Assembly: GCA_038321965.1 (NCBI GenBank)
Contig: JBBQFL010000006.1
Span: forward strand, 84,854 to 148,853
Reading direction: 5' to 3'
Source: UKL13-2 sp038321965
GTDB taxonomy: Bacteria > Pseudomonadota > Gammaproteobacteria > Burkholderiales > Usitatibacteraceae
DNA length: 64,000 bases
In this document: positions 43,687 through 53,621 of the stretch, piece by piece
Numbering within the stretch: position 1 is the first letter of the stretch
Layout: the number at the start of each line of letters is the position of its first letter
The notes under the pieces: generated by a model
Database searches by the model: none
Seen by the model: the letters and a program-made list of their open reading frames with translations, nothing else
Told to the model about the DNA's origin: nothing
Position numbers and translations under genes: made by a program

Positions 43687-44358
43687 TCAAGTACCTACTG
43701 ATTTTTGAACCAAGCTGAGGATTTTAGCTACCGCTTCATCAGCGGAAATCCCAGTCGTATCAATTAGATAGGCATCTGGATAGTGCTTTAACGGCGCAAT
43801 TGGACGACTCGTGTCTCGTTCGTCCCTGGCGCGCAATTCTTTCACAACGTCGTGCATTATCGCAGACATTCCTTTTTCTTTCAACTGCTTAGTGCGCCTT
43901 TCTGCCCTGGCCTCGGCGCTGGCGGTAAGGTATACCTTCAATGTTGCGCCCGGAAACACGACCGAGCCCATATCCCTGCCGTCAGCCACCAGTCCCGGAT
44001 AGAGTTGGAAGTCGCGTTGCAACTGCAACAAGGCGCCGCGTACCAATGGCAATGCCGCCACGCGGGACGCATTTTGGCTAGCGCTTTCGGTGCGAATTTC
44101 GTCGCCGACATTCACGCCCTCAAGTAGAGTTTTGCCATCCTGAAAAGCGACTTTCAAGCCACTCGCGACGCGTGCCACTGCGACGGCATCGGCCAGATCA
44201 ATCCCCGACCGCGACGCCGCGAGCGCGGTGAGCCGGTATAGCGAGCCGCTATCCAGGTAGTGAAAACCCAGCTCCTCCGCGACCCGTTGGGCGACTGTGC
44301 CTTTACCCGACGCGGTAGGGCCATCGATGGCGATAACGGGTACAGCACTGTGATTCAT
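43687..44358 (-). CDS. cmk: Cytidylate kinase
   Basis: 223 residues. P-loop GPTASGKGTVAQRVAEELG near residue 14, YLDSGSLYRLTALAA, VADGRDMGSVVFPGATLKVY and RDERDTSRPIAPLKHYPDAY are the Cmk signatures. It phosphorylates CMP and dCMP. It overlaps aroA by an ATGA and lies upstream of rpsA, a common pairing. Confidence 0.95.
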   Translation of the reverse strand: MNHSAVPVIAIDGPTASGKGTVAQRVAEELGFHYLDSGSLYRLTALAASRSGIDLADAVAVARVASGLKVAFQDGKTLLEGVNVGDEIRTESASQNASRVAALPLVRGALLQLQRDFQLYPGLVADGRDMGSVVFPGATLKVYLTASAEARAERRTKQLKEKGMSAIMHDVVKELRARDERDTSRPIAPLKHYPDAYLIDTTGISADEAVAKILSLVQKSVGT

Positions 44359-45692
44359 AACGCGATTTTCTTCAGTTCGTCAAAATAGGTCGGAAAGGTT
44401 TTTGACACACAGCACGGATCATTGATTCGGACCGTAACACCCGCCAGCGAGATCAGCGAAAAGCACATCGCCATGCGGTGATCGTCGTAAGTATCAATGG
44501 CCACACCTGATCTCAGCTTGGCAGACGGCGTCACGCGAATGAAGTTTTCGCCCTCCTCTACAATGGCACCCAGCTTCCGCAACTCCGTTGCCATTGCTGA
44601 GATCCGGTCTGTTTCCTTCACTCGCCAACTGGCGATATTACGAATCGTCGTCGTACCTTCGGCGAACAACGCACAAATAGCGATGGTCATCGCCGCATCG
44701 GGAATGTGATTGAGGTCGGCGTCAATAGCCTTCAGCTTTCCGGAAGCCGGCGTGGAAACTTCGATCCAGTCCTCACCCATCGACACAATTGCCCCCATGC
44801 TGCTAAGCACATTCACAAACCTGATGTCACCCTGAATACTCCCTTTGCCAACGCCATGTATGCGCACCGGGCCGCCGGCAATTGCACCCGCCGCAAGAAA
44901 ATACGATGCACTTGACGCATCGCCTTCTACAGCGATGACGTGTCCCACCGGCGACCGATACGCGGCACTTCCCGGCACGACGAACGCCTGCGATCCCTCG
45001 CGTTCAACTTCCACGCCAAATCGCGCCATCAGATTCAACGTGATTTCAACATAGGGTTTCGAAATGAGCTCGCCAACGACTTCAACACGCATCGACTTTC
45101 CCGTCTGATGCGTCAGTATTGGCAACGACAGAAGTAACGCCGACAGAAACTGGCTCGAGACATCGCCGCGCACTTGCACTCGATCACAATCGACATTCTT
45201 GCGGGTTCGAATTTCCAGCGGGGGAAATCCGGCTGCGCCAAGATAGGCAATATCGGCGCCAAGTTGTTGCAAGGCCTCGACCAAATCGCCGATCGGCCGC
45301 TCGTGCATGCGTGGCACGCCCGAAAGTTCGAAACGTCCGCCGACGGGTGCCAAGAGCGCGATGGCGGCAGTCAGCGGACGAAATGCGGTGCCGGCATTGC
45401 CAAGGAAAAGTTTTGCATCGGCGACCGAAAATGCGCTCTTGCCGTCGACAAGGACGTCATCAAAGCCGTCACCGTTTTTGCCCATACGGACACCAGCACC
45501 CAGTTGGCGGAGCGCGTTGATCATCACCTCCGTGTCATCGGATTTCAGCAGCCCTTTGATGAGAGTCTGATCATCACACAGCGCCGCGATTAGCAGCGTA
45601 CGATTGGAAATGCTCTTTGAGCCTGGCAAATTCACTGTGCCACTGACCCGGCGGTACGGACCAACGTCCAAAAATTCAGCGCGCCCGTTCAT
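44355..45692 (-). CDS. aroA: 3-phosphoshikimate 1-carboxyvinyltransferase (EPSP synthase)
   Basis: 445 residues. NLPGSKSISNRTLLIAALCD near residue 23 binds S3P, LFLGNAGTAFRPLTAAIALL near 95 is the PEP loop (class I with A in the GNAGT(A/S) region), and DYDDHRMAMCFSLISLAG-like TYDDHRMAMCFSL near 405 closes the active site. It serves aromatic amino-acid synthesis. It overlaps both tyrA and cmk by four bases. Confidence 0.95.
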   Translation of the reverse strand: MNGRAEFLDVGPYRRVSGTVNLPGSKSISNRTLLIAALCDDQTLIKGLLKSDDTEVMINALRQLGAGVRMGKNGDGFDDVLVDGKSAFSVADAKLFLGNAGTAFRPLTAAIALLAPVGGRFELSGVPRMHERPIGDLVEALQQLGADIAYLGAAGFPPLEIRTRKNVDCDRVQVRGDVSSQFLSALLLSLPILTHQTGKSMRVEVVGELISKPYVEITLNLMARFGVEVEREGSQAFVVPGSAAYRSPVGHVIAVEGDASSASYFLAAGAIAGGPVRIHGVGKGSIQGDIRFVNVLSSMGAIVSMGEDWIEVSTPASGKLKAIDADLNHIPDAAMTIAICALFAEGTTTIRNIASWRVKETDRISAMATELRKLGAIVEEGENFIRVTPSAKLRSGVAIDTYDDHRMAMCFSLISLAGVTVRINDPCCVSKTFPTYFDELKKIAL

Positions 45693-46579
45693 ATTGCTTC
45701 GTCCTGAAAGCCATCGAGTTCGCCGGCCATCCAGCGGTCCCTGGCGTGTTTGGCGCGCGTCATTAGGGACTCAAGTGCGTCACCATCACTGGACGCCAAT
45801 GCTGCCTTCAAATTAGCGAGGCTCGCTTCATACGCGGTGAGCTCGCGCAAAACGGCATCACGATTATTGAGCGCGATATCGCGCCACATTTCCGGACTGG
45901 AACCTGCGATACGAGTGAAGTCACGGAAACCGCTCGCGGCTAACGAAAAAAAGGTCTTGGCGTTCGGACGCGCGGCGAGTTCATCGACCAGGGCAAAGGC
46001 AAGCAGATGCGGCAAATGGCTCACGGCTGCAAACACAGCGTCGTGGGCTTCGGCCGTCATTTCAACGACGCGCGCGCCGCAGGCTTGCCAGAGCGAACGG
46101 ACGCGCTCAATCGACACGGCAGCGTTTTCAGAAAGCGGCGTGAGTACGACATTCTTGCCCTCAAACAGATCGGCATCTGACGCAGCGACACCCGCATGCT
46201 CGCGACCTGCAATTGGATGACCCGGCACGAACTGCGAAATCCTCTCGCCCAAAACAGCGCGGGCTGCGGCAATCACATCCTGCTTGGTGCTCCCGGCATC
46301 GGTGATAACTGCTGTGCGATTCAAAAAAGGAGCGATTTCAACGAGTACGAGAGGTATTTGTCGCACCGGTACTGCGAGAAGGATCAAGTCGCAACTGGCT
46401 GCATCGGCCGGCAATGCCGACTCGTCGATGACGCCCATCTGCCGTGCAACGACCAATGCGGCGGCGTCACGGTCGATGCCCACGATGCGCACGTCGCTGT
46501 CCGCTCGCCGCACTGCACGTGCAAATGAGCCACCAATCAAGCCGATGCCGATAATTCCAATATTCATTTTTGAAGTCAT
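45689..46579 (-). CDS. tyrA: Prephenate dehydrogenase
   Basis: 296 residues, starting MTSKMNIGIIGIGLIGGSFA (an internal ATG four codons later is possible). The NAD site is GIGLIGGSFARAV, and HPIAGREHAGVAASDADLFE and FAAVSHLPHLLAFALVDELA contain the substrate-binding His residues. It lacks a fused chorismate mutase and ACT domain. It oxidatively decarboxylates prephenate to 4-hydroxyphenylpyruvate. Confidence 0.93.
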   Translation of the reverse strand: MTSKMNIGIIGIGLIGGSFARAVRRADSDVRIVGIDRDAAALVVARQMGVIDESALPADAASCDLILLAVPVRQIPLVLVEIAPFLNRTAVITDAGSTKQDVIAAARAVLGERISQFVPGHPIAGREHAGVAASDADLFEGKNVVLTPLSENAAVSIERVRSLWQACGARVVEMTAEAHDAVFAAVSHLPHLLAFALVDELAARPNAKTFFSLAASGFRDFTRIAGSSPEMWRDIALNNRDAVLRELTAYEASLANLKAALASSDGDALESLMTRAKHARDRWMAGELDGFQDEAI

Positions 46580-46647
46580 TACTCAAGCACTGGCGCGGGT
46601 TTCGGAGCACAAATGCCCGGATAAGCCCGCAGATACTGATTCTTTGA

Positions 46648-47781
46648 TTATTGTTCGGCCTGATCCATCGCGTTGTCCAGCGCCGCAAGAAAACGCTGGT
46701 TCTGCGCTTCTGACCCGATCGTCACACGCAAATAATCAGGCAGACCATAACCCGCAATGGGACGGACGATGACGCCTTGTTTGAGCAGCGATTCAAATAT
46801 GCGTTTCGCATTGTCGATTTTGAAGGTAATGAAATTACCGAACGCCGGAATGGTTGGCAGATTGCGCTTGGCAAATTCGGCCTTGAACAGCGACAGTCCG
46901 GCGTTGTTCACACGGCGGCTCTCGCGAATGAAGTCGTCATCGCCTAGTGCTGCGACAGCCGCGACCATCGCCAGATGATTCACGTTGAACGGCTGCCGTA
47001 CTCTATTCATCAAATCGATCAACTGTGGATGCGCCAAGCCGAATCCAATTCGCAAGCCCGCCAGGCCGTACGCCTTGGACAAGGTATGCGAGATGATGAC
47101 GTTTGGGAAGTCGGCGAGCCAAGGCACGCTGTCATAGACATCGGCATCATTGAGATACTCCCCGTAAGCTTCATCCAGCACCACAAGGACACTGGAAGGA
47201 ACTTGCCTTACGAACGCTTGCAGTTCGGCGCCGGGCGTAAACGTTCCCGTCGGGTTATTCGGGTTCGCCAGGAAAATCATCTTGGTGTTGGCCCGAATCG
47301 AGTGAAGCATCGCGCTCAAATCGTTGCCAAAATTCTTTGCGGGAACTTCAATTCCTGTCGCACCGACAGCCTGCGTTGCCAACGGGTAAACCGCAAACGC
47401 GTGCTGCGAATAAACAGCGGAATCACCCGCTTTCATGAACGTGCGCGCAGCCAGTTCGAGGATGTCATTGGAGCCGTTGCCAAGAATGATCTGCGCAGGC
47501 AGAACGGAATATTTCTTTGAAATCGCCGCCTTCAATGCAAAACCGCCGCCGTCCGGGTACATCGCCAAATCACCGAGCGCCGCTTGAATCGCGGCTATTG
47601 CCTTGGGGCTTGCGCCTAACGGGTTTTCGTTTGAAGCCAGCTTGACGATGTCGGCCTCATTCATGCCGAGTTCGCGTGCAACATCCGAGATCGGTTTGCC
47701 GGGTTGGTAAGCAGCAATGCTGCGGATGTAGTCGGGTGCCAGCGCGGCAAGCGCTTCAGGGGAAACTGTAGGGTTCATCAT
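46648..47781 (-). CDS. hisC: Histidinol-phosphate / aromatic aminotransferase (HisC)
   Basis: 377 residues of the class I aminotransferase fold. LASNENPLGASPKAIAAIQ, FLANPNNPTGTFTP, LDEAYGEYL and the PLP lysine in SHTLSKAYGLAGLRIGFGLA near residue 233. In this aromatic cluster, between pheA and tyrA, it may also transaminate phenylpyruvate and 4-hydroxyphenylpyruvate; that is inferred from position. Two adjacent ATGs at the start make the first residue ambiguous. Confidence 0.92.
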   Translation of the reverse strand: MMNPTVSPEALAALAPDYIRSIAAYQPGKPISDVARELGMNEADIVKLASNENPLGASPKAIAAIQAALGDLAMYPDGGGFALKAAISKKYSVLPAQIILGNGSNDILELAARTFMKAGDSAVYSQHAFAVYPLATQAVGATGIEVPAKNFGNDLSAMLHSIRANTKMIFLANPNNPTGTFTPGAELQAFVRQVPSSVLVVLDEAYGEYLNDADVYDSVPWLADFPNVIISHTLSKAYGLAGLRIGFGLAHPQLIDLMNRVRQPFNVNHLAMVAAVAALGDDDFIRESRRVNNAGLSLFKAEFAKRNLPTIPAFGNFITFKIDNAKRIFESLLKQGVIVRPIAGYGLPDYLRVTIGSEAQNQRFLAALDNAMDQAEQ

Positions 47782-47863
47782 TCAATAGGCAAAGAGTACT
47801 ACGTGGGACGCCCAAGCAAATGCGGAATTAGAACTTCGCACGATTTGGGGAAAAAACGACTGG

Positions 47864-48937
47864 TCACAGGACTGCGGCGGGATATGAGCCAAGCACCTTT
47901 ACGTAGCCGGCGATATTGCGCACTTCCGCAAGCGCCTCCACAACATTGGCATCGTCCTGGTGACCATCGATATCAACAAAAAACAGGTACTCCCACATCG
48001 CCACTTTCGATGGCCGGGATTCGAACTTGCTCATCGACACGCCACGCGTCGCAAACGGTGTGAGCATTTCATATACCGCACCAGCTCGATTTGCCGCAGA
48101 GAGCACCAGCGACGTTTTGTCCTTGCCCGCTTTCGAAGGTTTGGGTTCGTAATTGCCGAGCACAAGAAAACGCGTGGTGTTATTTGGTTCATCCTCAATA
48201 TTCGAAGCGAGCAGGGTCAAGCCATAGTGTTGCGCAGCCATCTCACCCGCAACCGCGGCAGACATGGGTTCAATCGAGGCCCGGCGCGCTGCCTCCGCAT
48301 TGGAAGACACCGCAACGCGTTCGGCGTGCGGCATATTTGCATTCAACCATTCGTGACACTGTGCCAACGATTGGCCGTGCGAGAACACGCGCCGAATGAC
48401 ACCGAGTTCGGATCGCGACTGCGCCATCAAATGGTGGTGAATTCGCAACAACACTTCGCCGCAGGTCTTCAATGTCGTCTGCGGCATCAGGTCCAGTGAG
48501 CGTCCAACAGCGCCCTCGGTGGAGTTTTCCACGGGCACGACGCCGAAGTCGGCCGCACCAGACTCGACACTGCGGTACACCTCGTCGATGGATTGCTGCG
48601 GAATAGTTTCGGCGCCTTCGCCAAATTGCTTCACTGCAGCGCGCTCACTGAAAGTACCTTTCGGGCCAAGATAGGAAACGGTGACGGGCCGCTCCAGTGC
48701 CAGGCATGCCGACATGATTTCGCGGAAAAGTCGCGCCGCAACTTCATCAGGCAGTGGGCCTTCATTGATTTCGATGATGCGGCGAAGTACTTCTGCCTCG
48801 CGTTCAGGGCGATAGGCTTGTCCGACCTTCAGCGAGCCCACTTTGCGAGCCAGCGTCGCACGCGCGTTCAGCTTGGCGAGGATATCGACGTCCAACGCAT
48901 CAATTTCAGATCGTAGTTTGGAAAGGTCGTCAGACAT
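47864..48937 (-). CDS. pheA: Chorismate mutase / prephenate dehydratase (P-protein)
   Basis: 357 residues. The AroQ-type mutase helix bundle covers about 1-85 (LRSEIDALDVDILAKLNARA). The dehydratase follows (VSYLGPKGTFSERAAVKQFG; VVPVENSTEGAVGRSLDLMP; NNTTRFLVLGNYE with the catalytic Thr), and the C-terminal ACT domain ESRPSKVAMWEYLFFVDIDG gives Phe feedback. Order serC-pheA-hisC-tyrA-aroA is the classic pathway supercluster. Confidence 0.95.
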   Translation of the reverse strand: MSDDLSKLRSEIDALDVDILAKLNARATLARKVGSLKVGQAYRPEREAEVLRRIIEINEGPLPDEVAARLFREIMSACLALERPVTVSYLGPKGTFSERAAVKQFGEGAETIPQQSIDEVYRSVESGAADFGVVPVENSTEGAVGRSLDLMPQTTLKTCGEVLLRIHHHLMAQSRSELGVIRRVFSHGQSLAQCHEWLNANMPHAERVAVSSNAEAARRASIEPMSAAVAGEMAAQHYGLTLLASNIEDEPNNTTRFLVLGNYEPKPSKAGKDKTSLVLSAANRAGAVYEMLTPFATRGVSMSKFESRPSKVAMWEYLFFVDIDGHQDDANVVEALAEVRNIAGYVKVLGSYPAAVL

Positions 48938-49018
48938 TGGAGTGAGATTCTGCCGCTCACAGGCGGCGCAGGAGAGACGCGGACGATAAAAACTGTTACT
49001 TGTAAGACCGGCCTAATT

Positions 49019-50107
49019 TTAACCGTTGCGTTGCGCAAAATCCCGCATGAATTCGGTCAACGCCGCAACACCGGCTAAAGGCATCGCGTTGTAGATCGAA
49101 GCGCGCATGCCACCAATCGCCTTGTGCCCTTTCAACCCAGCCAGTCCTGCGGATTGACACCCCTCAAGGAACGATGCATTGAGCGCCTCGCTGGCTAAAA
49201 AGAATGGCACATTCATGCGTGAACGATCAGCGACGGCGACATTATTTCGATAGAAACCGTTTGAATTGTCTATGCAGCTATAAATCAGTCTCGCTTTTTC
49301 GATATTCACCTGTTCGATGGCAGATAGCCCGCCCTGCGCTTTAAGCCACTTGAACGTCAGACCAGCCAGATAGACCGCAAACGTCGGTGGCGTGTTGAGC
49401 ATCCATTCGCTCGCCGCTTGCTGCGTGTAATCGAAAACGGAAGGCGTAAACGGATGTGCGCCACCGAGCAAATCCTCGCGAACGATGACAAATGTGAGCC
49501 CGGAAGGCCCGATATTTTTTTGCGCGCCTCCATAGACACAGCCGTACTTGGCAATCTCCATTGGTCGCGACATGATGTGTGATGACGCATCGGCAATCAG
49601 TGGCACATCGTCGTCTATTTCAGGTGTCCAGAAGTACTCAACGCCGTGGATGGTCTCGTTGGTACAAACATGCCGATAAGCGGCGTCGCGATCTGGTTTC
49701 CAATTTGTCAATTTCGGCACGTACGTGAAGTGTTTGTCCTCGCTAGACGCAATCACATTCACTTGGCAATACTTGCCGGCTTCCTTAATAGCACCAGCAG
49801 ACCAATGACCGGTGTTGACATAGTCCGCGCGGCTTTTTCCGCGCAACAAGTTCAGTGGCACAAATGAAAACTCACCCTTGCCACCGCCCTGCAGAAATAA
49901 CACCTTGTAATTGGCAGGAATGGCCAGTAATTGGCGAAAGTCGGCTTCAACTTCTGTTGCGACGTCCATGAACACGCTGCCGCGATGACTCATCTCCATC
50001 ACCGACATGCCGGTACCTCGAAAATCGAGCATCTCCTCCCTGGCTTGCGCCAATACCTCGTAAGGAATTGCCGCCGGGCCAGCGGAGAAGTTGTAAACGC
50101 GATTCAT
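49019..50107 (-). CDS. serC: Phosphoserine aminotransferase
   Basis: 362 residues. YNFSAGPAAIPYEVLAQARE opens the family. The PLP lysine is in YGGAQKNIGPSGLTFVIVRE near residue 197, and VYLAGLTFKWLKAQGGLSAI and GGMRASIYNAMPLAGVAALT bind substrate. It makes phosphoserine and can also serve pyridoxine synthesis. Its start abuts the DUF2059 stop (one-base overlap). Confidence 0.95.
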   Translation of the reverse strand: MNRVYNFSAGPAAIPYEVLAQAREEMLDFRGTGMSVMEMSHRGSVFMDVATEVEADFRQLLAIPANYKVLFLQGGGKGEFSFVPLNLLRGKSRADYVNTGHWSAGAIKEAGKYCQVNVIASSEDKHFTYVPKLTNWKPDRDAAYRHVCTNETIHGVEYFWTPEIDDDVPLIADASSHIMSRPMEIAKYGCVYGGAQKNIGPSGLTFVIVREDLLGGAHPFTPSVFDYTQQAASEWMLNTPPTFAVYLAGLTFKWLKAQGGLSAIEQVNIEKARLIYSCIDNSNGFYRNNVAVADRSRMNVPFFLASEALNASFLEGCQSAGLAGLKGHKAIGGMRASIYNAMPLAGVAALTEFMRDFAQRNG

Positions 50108-50691
50108 TATTTCGCGATGTTGGCGCTTGCGCCTTTCGAAGTCTTCTCGATTTGCGACGCCAACTCCTTGGCGGTCGCCTCCATAATCGCACTCATACGC
50201 GGCGCGATGATCGCCATGATTTCAGGCATGGTTTCCTGCATCATCTTTGGCATCACGGTCAGCGTCTTCTTTCCAGCCGGACTCGCGTAAAAGGCGGTGG
50301 TTGCCTTGATTTCATCGAGCGTGAAGTTTCGTGCATACGCACGCGCCATGATGCCCTCAAAGGATTCAACAAATTGCGGATCATTGTAAAGATCAGTCAT
50401 CGCTTTGAATGACTTGGCCGACGACTCACGCGCTGCGTTCCGCAGATCATTGACCTGCTCCGGCGCCAGACTGCCCTTGCTTGAAGACTTATCGACCATG
50501 TCTTCAGTCAATTGCCTCATCTGTTGCATCATCGGGCCTGACATCTGTGACATCATTTGTTTGAAGTTCATCGCGTCAAGCAAATCCTTTACCGCGGCAC
50601 GTTGCTCTGCATCAGCAGTGGCGGGGACCTGCGCAGCAACAACGGACGATACAACTAACAGTGCCGCCAAAAAACATTTCACCGTCTTCAT
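50107..50691 (-). CDS. DUF2059 exported protein
   Basis: 194 residues with a signal peptide (MKTVKCFLAALLVVSSVVAA, cleavage near AQVPATA). The DUF2059 core EGIMARAYARNFTLDEIKAT then TAFYASPAGKKTLTVMPKMM lies near residues 115-155. Function unknown; the gene commonly rides between gyrA and serC in betaproteobacteria. It overlaps gyrA by four bases. Confidence 0.85.
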   Translation of the reverse strand: MKTVKCFLAALLVVSSVVAAQVPATADAEQRAAVKDLLDAMNFKQMMSQMSGPMMQQMRQLTEDMVDKSSSKGSLAPEQVNDLRNAARESSAKSFKAMTDLYNDPQFVESFEGIMARAYARNFTLDEIKATTAFYASPAGKKTLTVMPKMMQETMPEIMAIIAPRMSAIMEATAKELASQIEKTSKGASANIAK

Positions 50692-53252
50692 GCCTCTTCC
50701 TCCTCATCAGATTCAACAATCTTCTGCAACCCTGACAACTTGGAGCCTTCGTCCAGATTGATCAGTGTCACGCCCTGGGTAGAGCGGCCCATTTCACGGA
50801 TTTGTTTCACTTTGGTACGAATCAACACGCCGCCCGTCGTAATCATCATGATCTCGTCCTCCGGACGCACCAATATCGCGGCAACGACTTTTCCATTGCG
50901 CGAACTGGTCTGGATTGCAATCATGCCCTGGGTACCGCGACCATGGCGCGTGTACTCGACGATCGAGGTGCGCTTGCCATAGCCACGCTCTGTCGCCGTC
51001 AGCACACTTTGCTGTTCGTCTTCGGCAACGAGCATGGCGATCACCTTGCCGCCCTTCGACAGATTCATCCCGCGCACACCGCGCGTGTCGCGACCGGTGC
51101 TGCGTACGTCGCCCTCTTCAAAGCGCACTGCCTTACCTTCATTTGAAAACAACATGACGTCGCATTTGCCGTCGGTCTGCGCGACACCAATGAGGTTATC
51201 GCCGTCATCGAGCGCAATTGCAATGATTCCCGCCTTGCGTGGATTGCTGAAATCAGACAATGCCGTTTTCTTCACCACTCCATCGCTCGTCGAAAAGAAC
51301 ACATATTTGTCTTCAGCGAAATTCTTGACGGGCAAAACAGCGCTGATTTTTTCGTTCGCCTGCATCTGCAACAGATTTACGATCGGCTTGCCGCGCGACG
51401 CGCGTGAACCCAGCGGAATTTCATAGACCTTCACCCAGTACACTCGCCCTTTGTTGGAGAAGCACAGGACATAGTCGTGGGTGTTGGCAATGAACAGTGT
51501 TTCAATAAAATCGTCTTCCTTCATCGCAGTTGCCTGCTTGCCACGTCCGCCACGCTTCTGGGCGCGGTAGTCAGCGATTGGCTGATACTTGATGTAGCCG
51601 GTGTGCGACATCGTCACCACCACCTCTTCGGCGGCGATCAGATCTTCCATCGACATTTCCTGGGCATTGGCGACGATTTCCGAGCGGCGCTTGTCGCCAA
51701 ACTGATGCTTTACTTCGTTTAGTTCTGTGGAAATAATCAGTGAAACGCGTTCCGGCTTGCTGAGGATGTCGAGCAGATCACTGATTTTCTCCATGACGTC
51801 TTTGTACTCGGCGACAATCTTGTCCTGCTCCAGGCCAGTCAAGCGCTGCAAGCGCAATTCGAGGATTGCCTGTGCCTGCGCTTCCGAAAGTCGATAGCCG
51901 TTGTTCTGAAGGCCGAACTCCTTCGGGAGCCCCTCCGGGCGGTATTGATCGGCCATGGCACGGGTGAGCATTTCTTCGACCAGCTTGGAACGCCAGATTT
52001 TGGAAATCAACCCTTCTTTCGCGATTGCCGGCGTTTCCGACCGCTTGATCAACTCGATAATTTCGTCGACGTTTGAAAGCGCAACCGCCAAACCTTCCAG
52101 CACATGGCCACGCTCGCGTGCTTTGCGCAATTCGAAAACGGTGCGACGGGTGATTACTTCACGGCGATGGCGCAAGAACGCGGTGATGAATTGTTTCAGA
52201 TTCAGCAACTGCGGCCGGTTGTCTACCAGTGCAACCATGTTCATGCCGAACGTGTCCTGCATTTGCGTCATCTTGTAGAGATTGTTCAAAACAATCTCAG
52301 GGACTTCGCCGCGCTTCAACTCAATGACAGCGCGCATGCCAGATTTGTCGGATTCGTCGCGAAGGTCAGAGACACCCTCCAGCTTTTTGTCGCGCACCAG
52401 TTCACCGATCTTAATCAGCAAATTGGCCTTGTTTACCTGGTACGGAAGTTCATCGATGATGATCGCCTGCCGGCTGCCTTTTTCCAACGGCTCGAAGTGG
52501 GTTCGGGCGCGCATGATGCAACGGCCTCGACCAGTTCGGTATCCTTCACGGACCCCATCGAGCCCATAGATGATTCCGGCTGTCGGAAAATCGGGCGCTT
52601 TCACGATCGCGATCAATTCTTCGATATCGATCGCCGGATTGTCGAGCACCTTCAGACAAGCGTCGATGATGTCCGACAGATTGTGCGGCGGGATGTTGGT
52701 GGCCATGCCAACAGCAATACCGGTCGCTCCATTGACGAGCAAATTCGGGAATCGCGCAGGCAGGATCAGCGGCTCATTTTCACTGCCGTCGTAATTGGGA
52801 CCAAAGTCAACGGTTTCCTTATCAAGATCTTCCAGCAACTGCTGCGCGATCTTTGACATGCGGATTTCGGTATAGCGCATTGCGGCAGCGTTGTCGCCAT
52901 CGACCGATCCGAAATTTCCTTGCCCGTCCACCAGCATGTAACGAAGGGAAAAATCTTGCGCCATGCGCACGATGGTGTCGTATACGGCGGTATCGCCATG
53001 CGGGTGGTACTTGCCGATTACATCTCCCACGATGCGAGCGGATTTCTTGTACGGTTTGTTGTAATCGTTGGAGAGTTCGTGCATTGCATACAGGACCCGG
53101 CGATGAACTGGTTTTAAGCCATCCCTGACATCGGGCAGTGCGCGACCAACGATGACACTCAGCGAATATTCAAGGAAGCTCTGACGCATCTCGGCTTCGA
53201 TACTGACGGGGATGGTCTCTTTTGCGAATTGCGGTGATAGCGGTTCAGTCAC
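50688..53252 (-). CDS. gyrA: DNA gyrase subunit A
   Basis: 854 residues, starting with GTG. The breakage-reunion domain has GKYHPHGDTAVYDTIVRMAQ and the catalytic Tyr127 in AAAMRYTEI. The position equivalent to E. coli S83 is Thr88 (HGDTAVYDT) while the D87 equivalent is intact; Thr here is also wild-type in Pseudomonas, so it is not by itself a resistance sign. Six C-terminal blades contain the GyrA box QKRGGRGK near residue 560, and an acidic tail ends EEEEA. It negatively supercoils DNA with GyrB. Confidence 0.96.
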   Translation of the reverse strand: MTEPLSPQFAKETIPVSIEAEMRQSFLEYSLSVIVGRALPDVRDGLKPVHRRVLYAMHELSNDYNKPYKKSARIVGDVIGKYHPHGDTAVYDTIVRMAQDFSLRYMLVDGQGNFGSVDGDNAAAMRYTEIRMSKIAQQLLEDLDKETVDFGPNYDGSENEPLILPARFPNLLVNGATGIAVGMATNIPPHNLSDIIDACLKVLDNPAIDIEELIAIVKAPDFPTAGIIYGLDGVREGYRTGRGRCIMRARTHFEPLEKGSRQAIIIDELPYQVNKANLLIKIGELVRDKKLEGVSDLRDESDKSGMRAVIELKRGEVPEIVLNNLYKMTQMQDTFGMNMVALVDNRPQLLNLKQFITAFLRHRREVITRRTVFELRKARERGHVLEGLAVALSNVDEIIELIKRSETPAIAKEGLISKIWRSKLVEEMLTRAMADQYRPEGLPKEFGLQNNGYRLSEAQAQAILELRLQRLTGLEQDKIVAEYKDVMEKISDLLDILSKPERVSLIISTELNEVKHQFGDKRRSEIVANAQEMSMEDLIAAEEVVVTMSHTGYIKYQPIADYRAQKRGGRGKQATAMKEDDFIETLFIANTHDYVLCFSNKGRVYWVKVYEIPLGSRASRGKPIVNLLQMQANEKISAVLPVKNFAEDKYVFFSTSDGVVKKTALSDFSNPRKAGIIAIALDDGDNLIGVAQTDGKCDVMLFSNEGKAVRFEEGDVRSTGRDTRGVRGMNLSKGGKVIAMLVAEDEQQSVLTATERGYGKRTSIVEYTRHGRGTQGMIAIQTSSRNGKVVAAILVRPEDEIMMITTGGVLIRTKVKQIREMGRSTQGVTLINLDEGSKLSGLQKIVESDEEEEA

Positions 53253-53621
53253 GTTGCGGCTCTCTCGGTTTCTGTTCTTCTAAGTGCTTGATTCTTAATA
53301 AAATAAAATTAACACAAGCACGATAATTTAACACATCGCTTGGCAAAACGCCACGTTGAGCCGTGAAACCACCACGTATCCGGTGTCATTGCCCATCGCT
53401 TCCACAATAGATTGTGCTTTTGTTTCGATTTTTGGCCGCTGTTGCGATTGTGCAACTCCAAGGCCCCTGTTGTTGCAAAAACGCGAAGTGTAGGTTGTGT
53501 CCGGTAAATCGAATCGTGTATGATTTGGCGAGTTTCAGTAAAGCTCCGCCACCTCAAATCGCTGTGCATCGTTGCATCGCGACCAACGACAAAAAATTTT
53601 CAATTCTCCCGGGAGTACCAA
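53253..53621. other. Divergent promoter region between gyrA and ompA
   Basis: About 370 bases. The gyrA side is very AT-rich near 53290-53325 and probably holds the gyrA promoter, though no unique -35/-10 pair can be chosen. The ompA side has the promoter listed next. No RNA gene recognised. Confidence 0.6.
53495..53524 (+). promoter_or_regulatory. Predicted promoter of the ompA-type gene
   Basis: TTGTGT (-35) and TATGAT (-10) with an 18-base spacer, about 98 bases before the ATG, leaving a long leader of the sort seen in ompA-like transcripts. Confidence 0.5.

Noticed and set aside
48010..48025. GGATTCGAAC, resembling a tRNA T-loop on the minus strand
   Set aside because: It lies inside the pheA ACT domain coding sequence and no acceptor, D or anticodon stem can be built around it.
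50688..53252. Possible quinolone-resistance change at the GyrA Ser83-equivalent (Thr88)
   Set aside because: Thr at this position is the natural residue in several Gram-negative species such as Pseudomonas, and the Asp87-equivalent is intact.
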